Source: Geothermobacter hydrogeniphilus (lineage in GTDB: Bacteria > Desulfobacterota > Desulfuromonadia > Desulfuromonadales > Geothermobacteraceae). From it: 42,280 nucleotides of DNA. Positions 35,296 to 42,280 of this stretch are shown in pieces. A program made the translations under genes and the position numbers. Each line of letters opens with the position of its first letter. Positions within the stretch are counted from its first letter, which is position 1. The notes below the pieces were generated by a model, which was not told where the DNA came from, did no database searches, and worked only from the letters and a program-made list of their open reading frames with translations. Where the stretch lies: positions 1 to 42,280 of the forward strand of contig NZ_PPFX01000033.1 of the NCBI RefSeq assembly GCF_002898515.1. Reading direction: 5' to 3'.

Positions 35296-36657
35296 ATGTC
35301 TTCATCCGCTTCGACAACCTCCCACCTGAAGCGCCTGGTCCCCCTACTCTGCTGGTGCGTCTTCTGCTCGGTCCTCAACGGCACCATGTTCAATATCGCG
35401 GTGCCCGACATCGCCCGCGACTTCGATCTTTCCGCCGCAAATGTCAGCTGGGTGATCACCGGCTACATCGTCATCTTCGCCATCGGTTCGATCAGCTACG
35501 GCAAACTCGCCGACGCCTATTCGGTACGCCGCCTGCTGACCATCGGCCTGCTGCTGTTCAACACCGGCGCCCTGCTCAGCCTGCTCGCCGGCAGCTATCC
35601 GCTGCTGGTCGCCGGGCGTCTGGTCCAGGCCGGCGGCGGTGCCGCCATCCCGGCGCTGGTGATGATCATCGCCACCCGCTTCGCGCCGGTCGAGCTGCGC
35701 GGCCGGGTGCTCGGCGCGGTCAGCGCCACGGTTGCCCTGGCCATGGGACTCGGACCGCTGATCGGCGGGCTGCTGGCCGGAGCCATTCACTGGCGCTGGC
35801 TGTTCATCCTCTCCTTCGCCACCCTGCCGGCGATCCCGCTGCTCGGCCTGGTCCTGCCCCGCGAACCGCGCCGGCCGCTGCGCTACGATCTGGCCGGGGC
35901 CTGCGGGCTGACCCTGCTGGTGGCCGCCCTGCTGATCGCCCTGACCACTCGGCAACCGTGGTTTCTGGTCCCGGTTCTGCCTCTCGGCCTGCTCCTGACG
36001 CGGCAGATAAGACGTTCTCCCTGGCCTTTCATCCCCCGCAATCTCCTGCGCGACCGTCTCTATCGCCGCGGGCTGCTGGTCACCTTCCTGGGCATGGGCA
36101 CCGTCTTCGGGCTGCTGTTCACCACCCCCCTGCTGCTGCGCCAGGTGCATGACGTCTCCACGACCGATATCGGTCTGATCATTTTTCCCGGGGCCCTCTG
36201 CGGTTCACTAGCCGGACTGCTCGGCGGGCGGCTGACCGACCGCTGGGGTGCGCCGCCGGTCGCCCTGTGCGGGTTAGTGATCCTCAGCTGCGGTTACCTG
36301 CTGCTGGCGGCCCTGGGAGGCACCGGTACGCTGCTGGTTCTTCTGCTGCTGGTCCTCTGCTACAGCGGCTTCGCCCTGCTGCAGCCGGCACTCGGAAAAA
36401 TCGTCTCCCTGCAGCTGCCGGCTGAGCAGAGCGGCATCGGCATGGGTTTCTACAACCTGATCTATTTTCTCTCCGGGGCCTTCGGCACCGCTCTGGTCGG
36501 GGGCATGCTCGAAACCCTGGACCGGCCGCCGGCCTGGCTCGGCGAACCGCTCATGGCCCGCTACCGCGGCGTCATGCTGCTGCTCGCCCTGGCCGCCGGC
36601 GCGGCGGCGCTGATTTTCCGACTCAGTTTCAGGGGAGATAGGGATGCGCAACGATAA
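35296..36657 (+). CDS. MFS drug/solute exporter
   Basis: This 453-residue major-facilitator protein has twelve to fourteen predicted membrane helices. The DHA2-type features include VPDIARDFDLSAANVSWVITGYI in the first loop, GKLADAYSVRRLL as the A motif and GRLVQAGGGAAIPALVM. Its role is probably proton-coupled export of drugs or other small molecules. The ATG at 35296 matches the family N-terminus although its ribosome-binding site is poor; the frame is open far upstream without similarity. It diverges from the TetR-controlled efflux operon and shares the operator region. Its end overlaps the next gene by 14 bases. Confidence 0.9.
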   Translation: MSSSASTTSHLKRLVPLLCWCVFCSVLNGTMFNIAVPDIARDFDLSAANVSWVITGYIVIFAIGSISYGKLADAYSVRRLLTIGLLLFNTGALLSLLAGSYPLLVAGRLVQAGGGAAIPALVMIIATRFAPVELRGRVLGAVSATVALAMGLGPLIGGLLAGAIHWRWLFILSFATLPAIPLLGLVLPREPRRPLRYDLAGACGLTLLVAALLIALTTRQPWFLVPVLPLGLLLTRQIRRSPWPFIPRNLLRDRLYRRGLLVTFLGMGTVFGLLFTTPLLLRQVHDVSTTDIGLIIFPGALCGSLAGLLGGRLTDRWGAPPVALCGLVILSCGYLLLAALGGTGTLLVLLLLVLCYSGFALLQPALGKIVSLQLPAEQSGIGMGFYNLIYFLSGAFGTALVGGMLETLDRPPAWLGEPLMARYRGVMLLLALAAGAAALIFRLSFRGDRDAQR

Positions 36658-37132
36658 TTTCGTATCGCCCGAATCGCGCTTTCCCGTCGCGCCCGGCACC
36701 TACCTGCTGCAGCTGTTCTGCCCACAGCCCCGCACCCTGACGATCGGTCGTCTCGGGGAACTGGAGCTGGTTCCCGGCTGCTATCTCTACCTCGGCAGCG
36801 CCCATGGCCCCGGCGGCCTGGCCGCCCGGCTCGGCCACCACCTGCGCCCGGTGCGCAGGCCGCACTGGCACCTCGACTACCTGCGCCAGGGCGCCGAAAT
36901 CCACCAGGTCTGGTACAGCACCGACAACCACGCCGACGAATGCCTCTGGGCCGCCGCCCTGTCCCGGATCCGCGGCTGCGTTCCCATCTCCGGCTTCGGC
37001 GCCAGCGACTGCCGCTGTCCGAGCCATCTCTTCCGGCGCACCGCACCGCCGGCCCTGAGCAGCTTCCGCCGCCGGTTAAGGCAACTCTGCCCCGAGCATG
37101 GCCGGATCATCTCTGTTCTGGATCAGGATTAA
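36644..37132 (+). CDS. GIY-YIG-like protein, DUF123 (COG1833) family
   Basis: This 162-residue protein matches the DUF123 branch of the GIY-YIG superfamily. GTYLLQL corresponds to the GIY strand and GCYLYLGSA to the YIG strand, followed by RLGHHLRP and PHWHLDYL, typical of the family. C-terminal ADECLWAAAL and FGASDCRCPSHLF contain conserved cysteines and histidine that may bind metal. Nuclease activity is suspected for the family but not established. It overlaps the MFS gene, which suggests cotranscription. Its 3' end is the point where a decayed antitoxin gene begins. Confidence 0.88.
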   Translation: MRNDNFVSPESRFPVAPGTYLLQLFCPQPRTLTIGRLGELELVPGCYLYLGSAHGPGGLAARLGHHLRPVRRPHWHLDYLRQGAEIHQVWYSTDNHADECLWAAALSRIRGCVPISGFGASDCRCPSHLFRRTAPPALSSFRRRLRQLCPEHGRIISVLDQD

Positions 37133-37342
37133 TTTTCGCGGAGATCTTTCGCAATCTGGAAAAACAGCAGGGTCCGCTGATCATCAGACGTGGTGCAGGA
37201 TATCCACAGTTACGAACGGGACCAAGAGTGGCTGGCGTTGCTGAAAATCCTGGCCGTCGGCAATCGCCAGATCGAAGAGGGCCGGGTCCAGGCGGCTGAA
37301 GATGTTGTCGGCCGGTTGAGAGCCAAGGGGCGTGAGAGTTAA
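37132..37342 (+). pseudogene. Decayed Phd/YefM-type antitoxin
   Basis: Two reading frames carry pieces of one antitoxin. From 37132 the frame reads IFAEIFRNLEKQQGPLIIRRG, and from about 37187 another frame reads VVQDIHSYERDQEWLALLKI and continues to RLRAKGRES. In family members these pieces are joined as GPLII-x-x-G-x(4-5)-VVQDI-SYE. A short deletion at about 37187-37195 therefore broke the frame, and the N-terminal part with the start is missing at the junction with the GIY-YIG gene. The stop TAA overlaps the toxin ATG by one base, the usual coupled arrangement. Confidence 0.7.
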
Positions 37343-37713
37343 TGGCCGGCAAGGTTTTTTTGACCGACAATGCCGCAAGCGACCTTGATGAGTTTTATGC
37401 CCACGTTGCCCGACACGACATACCGGAGAAAGCCGATGATCTGCTGCACCGGATAGAATCGGTTTTCTCCTGTCTGGCCGAGATGCCGCAGCGCGGCGCC
37501 TGCCCCCGGGAACTGCGGGAACTCGGAATCCGGGAATTTCGCGAAGTCTTCTACAAACCCTGCCGCATTATCTACCGAATCATCGGCGAGGATGTCTACG
37601 TCATGCTGATAACCGACGGCGCCGGGACATGCAGACCCTTCTGCAGCGCCGGTTGTTGTAGGGGCGATCAGCCGCCCTACCCCCCGTCAAGCCTCGGGGT
37701 TTGGAAAAAATAA
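37342..37713 (+). pseudogene. ParE/RelE-type toxin with C-terminal frameshift
   Basis: The ATG at 37342 begins a ParE-like toxin: VFLTDNAASDLDEFYAHVA, then LLHRIESVFSCLAEMPQRG, FREVFYKPCRIIYRI and VYVMLITDG. The family tail D-G-R-R-D-M-Q-x-L-L is found only after a one-base shift near 37618-37625, where the other frame reads DMQTLLQRRLL and stops at 37659-37661. As written the product is 123 residues with a foreign cysteine/proline-rich tail. With the broken antitoxin upstream the toxin is probably inactive, as an active one without antitoxin should be lethal. Confidence 0.7.
37658..37680. terminator. Hairpin after the decayed toxin gene
   Basis: GTAGGGGCG (37658-37666) pairs with CGCCCTAC (37673-37680) with one bulge, around ATCAGC. 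No T-run follows. GTAGGGGCGA-type hairpins are frequent intergenic repeats in many bacteria. Confidence 0.4.
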
Positions 37714-37760
37714 GTGAAAGGCATAATTACATGGGCGTCCCTATTGGGCTATATTGGGCT

Positions 37761-37780
37761 CCTGGAAGATATGGCCGACA
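37761..37780 (-). pseudogene. Fragment of a REP-associated transposase gene
   Basis: These 20 bases differ by one base from 39994-40013 inside the intact transposase gene. On the minus strand they encode VGHIFQ, matching VGHVFQ (residues 94-99) of that protein. The flanks do not match, so only a scrap is seen. It suggests an older insertion or gene-conversion remnant before the AbiE genes. Confidence 0.35.
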
Positions 37781-37821
37781 TTGGGGCTGACAGAATTATC
37801 CGGGGCGTGGTTAAATTGAAA

Positions 37822-37864
37822 TTGCAAAATCTATTCACTTGTATATATTTGAATAGGTTTTGCA
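37822..37864 (+). promoter_or_regulatory. Promoter and 15-base inverted-repeat operator of the abiE pair
   Basis: TGCAAAATCTATTCA (37823-37837) and TGAATAGGTTTTGCA (37850-37864) are inverted copies with one mismatch, separated by 12 AT-rich bases. A promoter TTGCAA (37822-37827), 16 bases, TATATT (37844-37849) falls inside the repeat. AbiEi antitoxins are known to repress their own operon by binding inverted repeats at the promoter, which fits. Confidence 0.65.
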
Positions 37865-37877
37865 CCAAGGGGCCTCC

Positions 37878-38474
37878 ATGGATCGAAAACAGCAGATACT
37901 GGATCTTGCCAGGGCGAAAGGGCTTATCCGGGCCGCAGACGTTAAGGCCGCAGGTATTTCCAGAAACTACCTGTACCAAATGCACAAGGAAGGACTTCTG
38001 CAGAAAAAAGCCGTTGGGCTTTATAGCCTTCCGGGCGTCCCCGTGACCGAACACTCGGCACTGACCGAGGTTGCAAAAAGGCTCCCTCACGCTGTCGTCT
38101 GTCTTGTCTCGGCACTGAACTACCACGGGATCACAACCCAGATCCCCCATGAGATATGGCTGTCCGTCCCCAGGGGGTCGTGGCGGCCCGACGTTGCATA
38201 CCCTCCGCTTAACCTGACTTATGTTTCCGGCGAGGCGTATTCATTCGGCATCCAGGAACACGTCATAAACGGGGTTGCGGTTAAAATCTACACCCCCGCA
38301 AAGACGGTTGCCGACTGCTTCAAATTTCGCAATAAGGTCGGCCTCGATGTCGCCATTGAGGCACTTCGCGAGGTTTGGCGCTCACGAAAAGCCACCATGG
38401 ACGAACTGTTCGAAGCCGCCGGAATCGACAGGGTATCAAAAATCATGCGTCCCTACCTGGAGGCAACCGTGTGA
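37878..38474 (+). CDS. abiEi: AbiEi-family antitoxin (type IV toxin-antitoxin)
   Basis: This 198-residue protein has an N-terminal winged-helix region (QQILDLARAKGLIRAADVKAAG, then YLYQMHKEGLLQ and GLYSLPG) and the AbiEi C-terminal domain (VSALNYHGI, IWLSVPRG, VKIYTPAKTVADCFKF, GLDVAIEALREVW). AbiEi proteins neutralise AbiEii and repress the operon; in some systems the pair gives phage abortive infection. The ATG at 37878 follows AAGGGG. Its stop overlaps the toxin start by four bases. Base composition is lower in GC than the housekeeping genes, consistent with transfer. Confidence 0.9.
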   Translation: MDRKQQILDLARAKGLIRAADVKAAGISRNYLYQMHKEGLLQKKAVGLYSLPGVPVTEHSALTEVAKRLPHAVVCLVSALNYHGITTQIPHEIWLSVPRGSWRPDVAYPPLNLTYVSGEAYSFGIQEHVINGVAVKIYTPAKTVADCFKFRNKVGLDVAIEALREVWRSRKATMDELFEAAGIDRVSKIMRPYLEATV

Positions 38475-39397
38475 GCCAGAACAACAAGAAAAATATTTCA
38501 CATTCGATCTTTCAGCGACTGCTGAACAGAGCCAAAAGCAACAGGGAAGATTTTAACCTCCTGCTCTCTCGCTACGGAATGGAGAGGTTCCTGTATCGAC
38601 TCAGCATCTCGTCACACAACGATCGGTTCATTCTGAAAGGGGCGAGTCTGTTCCTGGTTTGGAAAGGGCAGAGTTACCGCATCACCAGAGATGCGGATCT
38701 TCTCGGGTTGGGCAATTCTGACCTGGAACGGCTTGCAGAAGTGTTCCGTGGCATCTGCAGCGTAGAGTGTCAGAATGATGGCATGATTTATCTTCCCGAC
38801 TCCCTGAAAGCGGAAGAGATCCGCGAAGAGCAGGAGTATGACGGGGTGCGTATGACCCTAATCGGGTTGCTGAATCAGGCCCGGGTTCCTCTGCAAATTG
38901 ATATTGGTTTTGGTGATGCGGTAACACCTGATCCCGAAGACGTCGAATATCCGACGTTGTTTGATGGTCCACCGCCACTATTGAAAGCCTATCCGCGATA
39001 CACACTGGTGGCCGAAAAGTTGGAATCAATGGTCAAGCTCGGCCTTGCGAACAGCCGGGTGAAGGATTTCTATGACATCTGGCTGCTTTCGAAGATTTTT
39101 TCTTTTGAGGGAACTGTCTTGCAAAAGGCGATCGGAAACACTTTCAACCGGAGGCGCACTCCACTGCCTGTATCCGTGCCCCTTGCATTCACTCCCGTTT
39201 TTTTTGAGGATCCCCAGAAGAAGGTGCAATGGACGGCTTTTATCAAAAGATCAAAACCTGACATCCAGGCAGCAAATCTTGCCGCTGTAATCATGGACAT
39301 ATCAGGATTCCTTTCCCCCGTGATCGAGAGCTTGCGCTCGGACGTCCCGTTTGAAACCTTGTGGTTGCCAGGTCAAAGATGGGGTGCCCGGTCATAG
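38471..39397 (+). CDS. abiEii: AbiEii/AbiGii-family nucleotidyltransferase toxin
   Basis: This 308-residue toxin (DUF1814) is a nucleotidyltransferase. RFILKGASLFLVW at residues 52-64 carries the KG motif, RITRDADLLG has the paired Asp74 and Asp76, and PRYTLVAEKLESMVKLG and NSRVKDFYDIW are the later family motifs. Relatives transfer nucleotides to RNA targets such as tRNA and stop growth. The start is GTG at 38471, overlapping the AbiEi stop as GTGA, so the two are coupled; longer frames from 38375 lie inside AbiEi. All key residues are intact, so the pair looks functional. Confidence 0.92.
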   Translation: MSQNNKKNISHSIFQRLLNRAKSNREDFNLLLSRYGMERFLYRLSISSHNDRFILKGASLFLVWKGQSYRITRDADLLGLGNSDLERLAEVFRGICSVECQNDGMIYLPDSLKAEEIREEQEYDGVRMTLIGLLNQARVPLQIDIGFGDAVTPDPEDVEYPTLFDGPPPLLKAYPRYTLVAEKLESMVKLGLANSRVKDFYDIWLLSKIFSFEGTVLQKAIGNTFNRRRTPLPVSVPLAFTPVFFEDPQKKVQWTAFIKRSKPDIQAANLAAVIMDISGFLSPVIESLRSDVPFETLWLPGQRWGARS

Positions 39398-39419
39398 GCA
39401 CTCACATGCCTCTCTGTGA

Positions 39420-40331
39420 CAGGTCTTGAATTATCAGTTTTCAGTGTTAACGATCTTGCTGATGGTGGTGTAATGCAGCCCGCCGGCCCGGGCAATCTCG
39501 GTCAGGCGATAACCATGTACAAGGTGAGCCTCACGGATCAGGCGATTTCGTTCCGGCTTTGAAAGGGATTTGTCCCGCGGCAGCAGGGACTCCAGAGCCG
39601 GGCGACCGATGTGACGCTGATGTCGCGGGATTTCAGCGGCGAGGTCCTGATCTTCCAGCAAGTCGCGGATTCTCTGCAGAAAGGCGTCCCCTCCCAGCAC
39701 AATCTGCCCGCGCAGCTGAGTCCAGGGCGAACGAATTGGCATTGTCAATCCATCTTCGATGAATTGTCGGTAGGCAATCCGCGCCTTGCCCCGGCTCCGG
39801 AAAAAGTTTCCCAGCACCCAGTCGGTGGTTAAGAATGACGGACAAGGCTGTTTGCCAAGCGTCGCCAGGTAGCTGTTCCAGGGATGGTGCGACGGGTGCT
39901 CGCAAGCGCCCGCCCGGACCGGGTTGAGGACAACATAGCGGCACAGTTCGAGCAGATGACTTTGCTTCTCGACCAGGATGGACTTGAAACGCCCCTGGAA
40001 GACATGGCCGACACGACCATGCTTCCTGTTGAAGGTCTGAGTATAGACACCGTTGAGTTGCCGCATCCCGGCGGAGAGATTCCCTTCCGGCGTTTCGATC
40101 AGCAGGTGGTAATGGTTGTCCATCAGGCAGTAAGCGTGGCAGAGCCAGTTGAAACGTTTCACCACCTGGGTCAGAACCTTGAGAAACAGCTGCCGATCGC
40201 CGTCTTCGCGAAAGATATCCGCCTTGGCGTTGCCGCGGGAGGTGACGTGGTAGACGGCACCGGGGAATTCAATGCGCAGTGGTCTGGACATGGGGGGAGG
40301 ATAGCATGGAAAACTGATATTTCAAGACCTG
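39420..40331. mobile_element. REP-associated transposase unit with 23-base inverted ends
   Basis: The 23-base ends 39420-39442 and 40309-40331 are inverted copies with one difference, both reading outward as GAAAACTGAT..TTCAAGACCTG. They enclose a single transposase gene whose stop codon lies within the left end. Such REP/inverted-REP flanks are known around REP-associated tyrosine transposases. Beyond the right end AGACCT (40325-40330) can pair with AGGTCT (40338-40343). No target duplication was found. Confidence 0.7.
39434..40291 (-). CDS. REP-associated tyrosine transposase (Y1, TnpA_REP/RAYT family)
   Basis: This 285-residue HUH-type transposase begins with MSRPLRIEFPGAVYHVTSRG, typical of the family. 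His60-Tyr61-His62 (DNHYHLLIE) form the metal-binding HUH motif, and Tyr119 in CRYVVLNPVRAG is the candidate catalytic tyrosine. HGRVGHVFQGRFKS is the best family marker. The C-terminus adds a helix-turn-helix (LTEIARAGGLHYTTISKIV). All expected residues are intact. No Shine-Dalgarno sequence precedes the ATG at 40291, so translation may be poor. The gene is one strand-opposed step after abiEii. Confidence 0.92.
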   Translation of the reverse strand: MSRPLRIEFPGAVYHVTSRGNAKADIFREDGDRQLFLKVLTQVVKRFNWLCHAYCLMDNHYHLLIETPEGNLSAGMRQLNGVYTQTFNRKHGRVGHVFQGRFKSILVEKQSHLLELCRYVVLNPVRAGACEHPSHHPWNSYLATLGKQPCPSFLTTDWVLGNFFRSRGKARIAYRQFIEDGLTMPIRSPWTQLRGQIVLGGDAFLQRIRDLLEDQDLAAEIPRHQRHIGRPALESLLPRDKSLSKPERNRLIREAHLVHGYRLTEIARAGGLHYTTISKIVNTEN

Positions 40332-40490
40332 ACCCCAAGGTCTCTGCTGCACCGCCTCGGCCAGGTGCAGTATCGGGGGATGTTGGGGGTATCGGACAAT
40401 CCATGAACTGGCTGCAAATCCGGCTGTTTGCCCCAGATTTAAGCTCCTTATTGCCCTATAGCACACGGCTGTGCTGCAGTTTTGACTGAG

Positions 40491-41609
40491 CTAGACCTTA
40501 ATCCGGTTCCAGCCATTTTGACCTGGGCGAAATATTGCGTGAACTTTTAGTGGCGTGCGTGTGGTTCGGGGATCAAGTGCATGAAAAAATGGAAGGCTGA
40601 AATAGTACAGGCGAGTTGCTGCACTGAAACGCAGTCTGCCTAAGGGGCGACCGTCAAAATCATCAATCGAATATTCAGCCATTCGAATCGGCCTGAGTTT
40701 GTGACTTTTATGAATCAGAACTGACGAGTAGCCATAGCTAACCTCGGGTTCACAGTCTGGACTGATGGTGTCTTCAGAAGAGTTACAAAAAAGTGTTACA
40801 GTGTCGTTAATGCCAGGTGCGCGGGCTAGATACTCACCATAAAAACCTCTTGCAATATCGCCAAATGCAGAATGCTCAGGTTTGGGGTTGCATTCAATGA
40901 CAGATAATAAATCAAGTTTCTGGCGAGTCTCAAAAAACAGCTGATTGGCCTTTTCGATAATGACATTGATATTTGACTGATAAATATCCCGGTAGGCGTA
41001 ATCAAGACAGATGAGTGTCATGAAATTGTAGCAACTTGGTTGACAGCGAAATAAGGGGAAAATTTTCCCGCAATAGAGATAATGGTCGCTATCAAGTGTT
41101 TCTTCACCTCTAAAGGGATGACTTTTGGCCTCAAAAAAGACTCGCTGACCACCGTCATTTTCTTTTACAATAACCAGACAACAGTTCACAGGAAGAGTTT
41201 CGATGGCGCCTGAATCGAGGTCTTCAATCACAGATCCCAAGGCTTCTTGGTTGTCGACATCAAATTGCTGAAGCAGTTTTTTGTAATCACCGAGATTGAT
41301 TGGCCCTAGCCCAAGAACTGTTATAGTATTTGGGCGAATGTTATTAAGTAGATCAAATGCTTCAGATAGCCGCGAGTGGGGGAGGATTGCCTCGGGAAAA
41401 AAGATAAAGTTAACTTTTTTCAGATTGCCTTGGCCATCGATGATCAAGTCAATAATTGAACGAACCGTTTGCCAGTTTTGTTCTGGATCTGCCAGATGAT
41501 AAACAAAATCTTTTTTCTCCAAGTTGTTGGGTATCTGGCATGATAAAATGTGCAGATGTTGCCTGGGTGGGAACTTGATCAGAAGTCTTTTTTCAACAAT
41601 TTGAAACAT
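40491..41609 (-). CDS. Nitrilase-like (carbon-nitrogen hydrolase fold) protein, AT-rich
   Basis: This 372-residue protein is not recognised in full but shows a possible nitrilase triad: Glu73 in FFPEAILP, Lys162 in EAKSHPFRGEE (K-x-H-P...E pattern) and Cys201 in LICLDYAYRD (compare the family ICYD motif). No signal peptide or membrane helix is visible. GC content is plainly below the neighbouring housekeeping genes and codon use differs, suggesting transfer. The ATG at 41609 is preferred to TTG at 41615; neither has a strong ribosome-binding site. Nitrilase-like domains are known in some defence reverse transcriptases, but none is present here. Function is unknown. Confidence 0.7.
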   Translation of the reverse strand: MFQIVEKRLLIKFPPRQHLHILSCQIPNNLEKKDFVYHLADPEQNWQTVRSIIDLIIDGQGNLKKVNFIFFPEAILPHSRLSEAFDLLNNIRPNTITVLGLGPINLGDYKKLLQQFDVDNQEALGSVIEDLDSGAIETLPVNCCLVIVKENDGGQRVFFEAKSHPFRGEETLDSDHYLYCGKIFPLFRCQPSCYNFMTLICLDYAYRDIYQSNINVIIEKANQLFFETRQKLDLLSVIECNPKPEHSAFGDIARGFYGEYLARAPGINDTVTLFCNSSEDTISPDCEPEVSYGYSSVLIHKSHKLRPIRMAEYSIDDFDGRPLGRLRFSAATRLYYFSLPFFHALDPRTTRTPLKVHAIFRPGQNGWNRIKV

Positions 41610-41674
41610 GATCAATCTTCGGCTATCTCCAGGATGAAACTCGATATCCCGTGTCAGCTCTACACTTTTCTAGT

Positions 41675-41698
41675 AAAAACCCCGCCCAAAGGATGGGG
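41675..41698 (-). terminator. Terminator of the zinc-ribbon gene
   Basis: Read on the minus strand, CCCC...CC pairs with GG...GGGG around TTTG and is followed by TTTTT (41679-41675). It lies 51 bases after the zinc-ribbon stop and before the nitrilase-like gene, so the two genes are probably separate units. Confidence 0.6.
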
Positions 41699-41748
41699 AG
41701 GGGGTACTTCGTACTAAATACAGGGGGTCAATTTGTTCGGCAAAAAGC

Positions 41749-41949
41749 TCATTTCATCGCTGACTGCAGAGCCTCCTCCCCCGGATCAGAAATAAATGGT
41801 TTGGTTGGTTCGTGGACCGTTTCTAATTTCCGTCCATTTGTTCTCAACATAGCACCACATTCGGTGCATTCCAGCAAATCTTTGCTGAAACCATCGGCGT
41901 GCAAATCAACTTCCAGGTGGTTTTGATGGTTACAATAAGGGCAGTTCAT
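41749..41949 (-). CDS. Small zinc-ribbon protein (66 aa)
   Basis: This 66-residue protein has two CxxC pairs (MNCPYC at residues 3-6 and ECTECG at about 28-31), the layout of a zinc ribbon, and a polar C-terminal tail. GGAGG sits just before the ATG at 41949; the longer frame to 42075 has no similarity and lacks a good start. It is AT-rich like the nitrilase-like gene. It may bind nucleic acid or a protein partner, but no function is assigned. Confidence 0.7.
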   Translation of the reverse strand: MNCPYCNHQNHLEVDLHADGFSKDLLECTECGAMLRTNGRKLETVHEPTKPFISDPGEEALQSAMK

Positions 41950-42047
41950 AGTTTCCTCCGTGTGAGTATTTTTAACTAAAATATCCCCCCACGAAAACCA
42001 TGTAAAGCAATAATTATTATAATTGGAAATTAGAGTTGCACCACTCT

Positions 42048-42280
42048 GAGGTAGGCTGGAAAAAGTGGACACCAACCTGATAGCCTGTGAGGCTCAAGGA
42101 GGTGTCCATTGGAACGAATCCCGAGACAGTTTTACACCCAGGAGTTCAAGGAGGAGGCCGTCAGCCTGGTTGAGAATGGTGGGCTGACTGTGGCTGAAGT
42201 CAGTCGGCGGCTGAGCAGCCACCTAGGTAGAGTAGAGAGCTGGTTCCTTTAACCACAGGCGCAGCTTATCCGTTTCCGGC
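42048..42280 (+). mobile_element. Left part of a degenerate IS3-type element, cut by the window end
   Basis: The stretch from about 42048 (AGGTAGGCTGGAAAAAGTGG) has the form of an IS end. GGACACC (42067-42073) pairs with GGTGTCC (42101-42107), with AGCCT/AGGCT inside. This foldback hides part of the ribosome-binding site of the first transposase gene, as in some IS3 elements. The other end lies outside the window. Confidence 0.5.
42109..42252 (+). pseudogene. Truncated IS3-family transposase OrfA
   Basis: TTG at 42109 with AGGAGG at 42097-42102 opens a frame whose first 35 residues match IS3-type OrfA (YTQEFKEEAVSLVENGGL and VAEVSRRLS). After that the sequence diverges (SSHLGRVESWFL) and stops at 42250-42252, where family members continue for about 60 residues. 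It is therefore a broken copy or an IS interrupted near 42215. Confidence 0.65.

Noticed and set aside
37714-38150. Frames on both strands across the abiE promoter
   Set aside because: They overlap the operator and AbiEi, lack ribosome-binding sites and have no similarity.
40332-40490. Spacer between the transposase unit and the nitrilase-like gene
   Set aside because: It contains two small hairpins (40347-40370 and 40460-40475) but no gene or recognisable site. It was checked for a CRISPR or attachment site and none was seen.

Overview
The window reads as a chromosomal segment of a GC-rich, anaerobic, Gram-negative respiring bacterium, most likely of the Desulfuromonadales (Geobacter/Desulfuromonas/Pelobacter relatives). 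This is inferred from gene content and order, not from a marker gene. The pointers are a nucleotidyltransferase-phosphomannomutase fusion beside glgA, a DUF3373-type outer-membrane protein, a receiver-DUF4388-DnaJ-TPR regulator, the gatC-gatA-gatB-mtnA-glnE order, a periplasmic molybdoenzyme cluster and abundant nested intergenic hairpins.

Region by region. 1-750: a cold-shock protein with a long structured leader and a strong terminator, then a 42-residue basic/charged protein. 800-2230 (minus): a radical-SAM YhcC-type protein and a one-domain asparaginase-like protein. 2300-6590 (plus): sugar-nucleotide transferase/phosphomannomutase-like fusion, glycogen synthase and a small acidic protein in one tight operon. 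6591-7012: a regulatory intergenic region rich in short tandem and inverted repeats. 7013-14236 (plus): a respiratory cluster of a monoheme cytochrome c, a DUF3373-like barrel protein, a Tat-exported molybdopterin catalytic subunit, a four-cluster ferredoxin subunit, an NrfD/PsrC membrane subunit and a secreted protein carrying CxxC, CxxCH and a possible covalent-flavin motif. A TorD-type chaperone (minus) and tatA (plus) follow, so the enzyme, its maturation factor and part of its export machinery sit together. 15485-16138 (minus): an OmpA-type lipoprotein.

16538-26285 (plus): gatCAB amidotransferase, mtnA, glnE and the multidomain response regulator, with two repeat-rich spacers around gatB. 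26358-28685 (minus): a PilZ-like protein and a PP2C-type phosphatase that overlap, and ttcA. 28764-35154 (minus): a TetR-controlled tripartite RND efflux operon (tetR, outer-membrane factor, membrane-fusion protein, RND pump). Divergent from it are an MFS transporter and a GIY-YIG (DUF123) protein. A 16-bp operator-like palindrome lies exactly in the spacer of the tetR promoter.

37132-42280 is an accessory region, partly much lower in GC: a decayed Phd/YefM-ParE toxin-antitoxin pair, a scrap of a REP-associated transposase gene, an intact AbiEi/AbiEii pair with a palindromic operator candidate, an intact REP-associated tyrosine transposase bounded by 23-bp inverted repeats, an AT-rich nitrilase-like protein of unknown role, a small zinc-ribbon protein and the start of a degenerate IS3-type element.

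The most interesting parts are the molybdoenzyme cluster with its triple-motif redox protein and its two long intercistronic hairpins, and the AbiE/nitrilase-like accessory region. No CRISPR array, tRNA or rRNA was seen.
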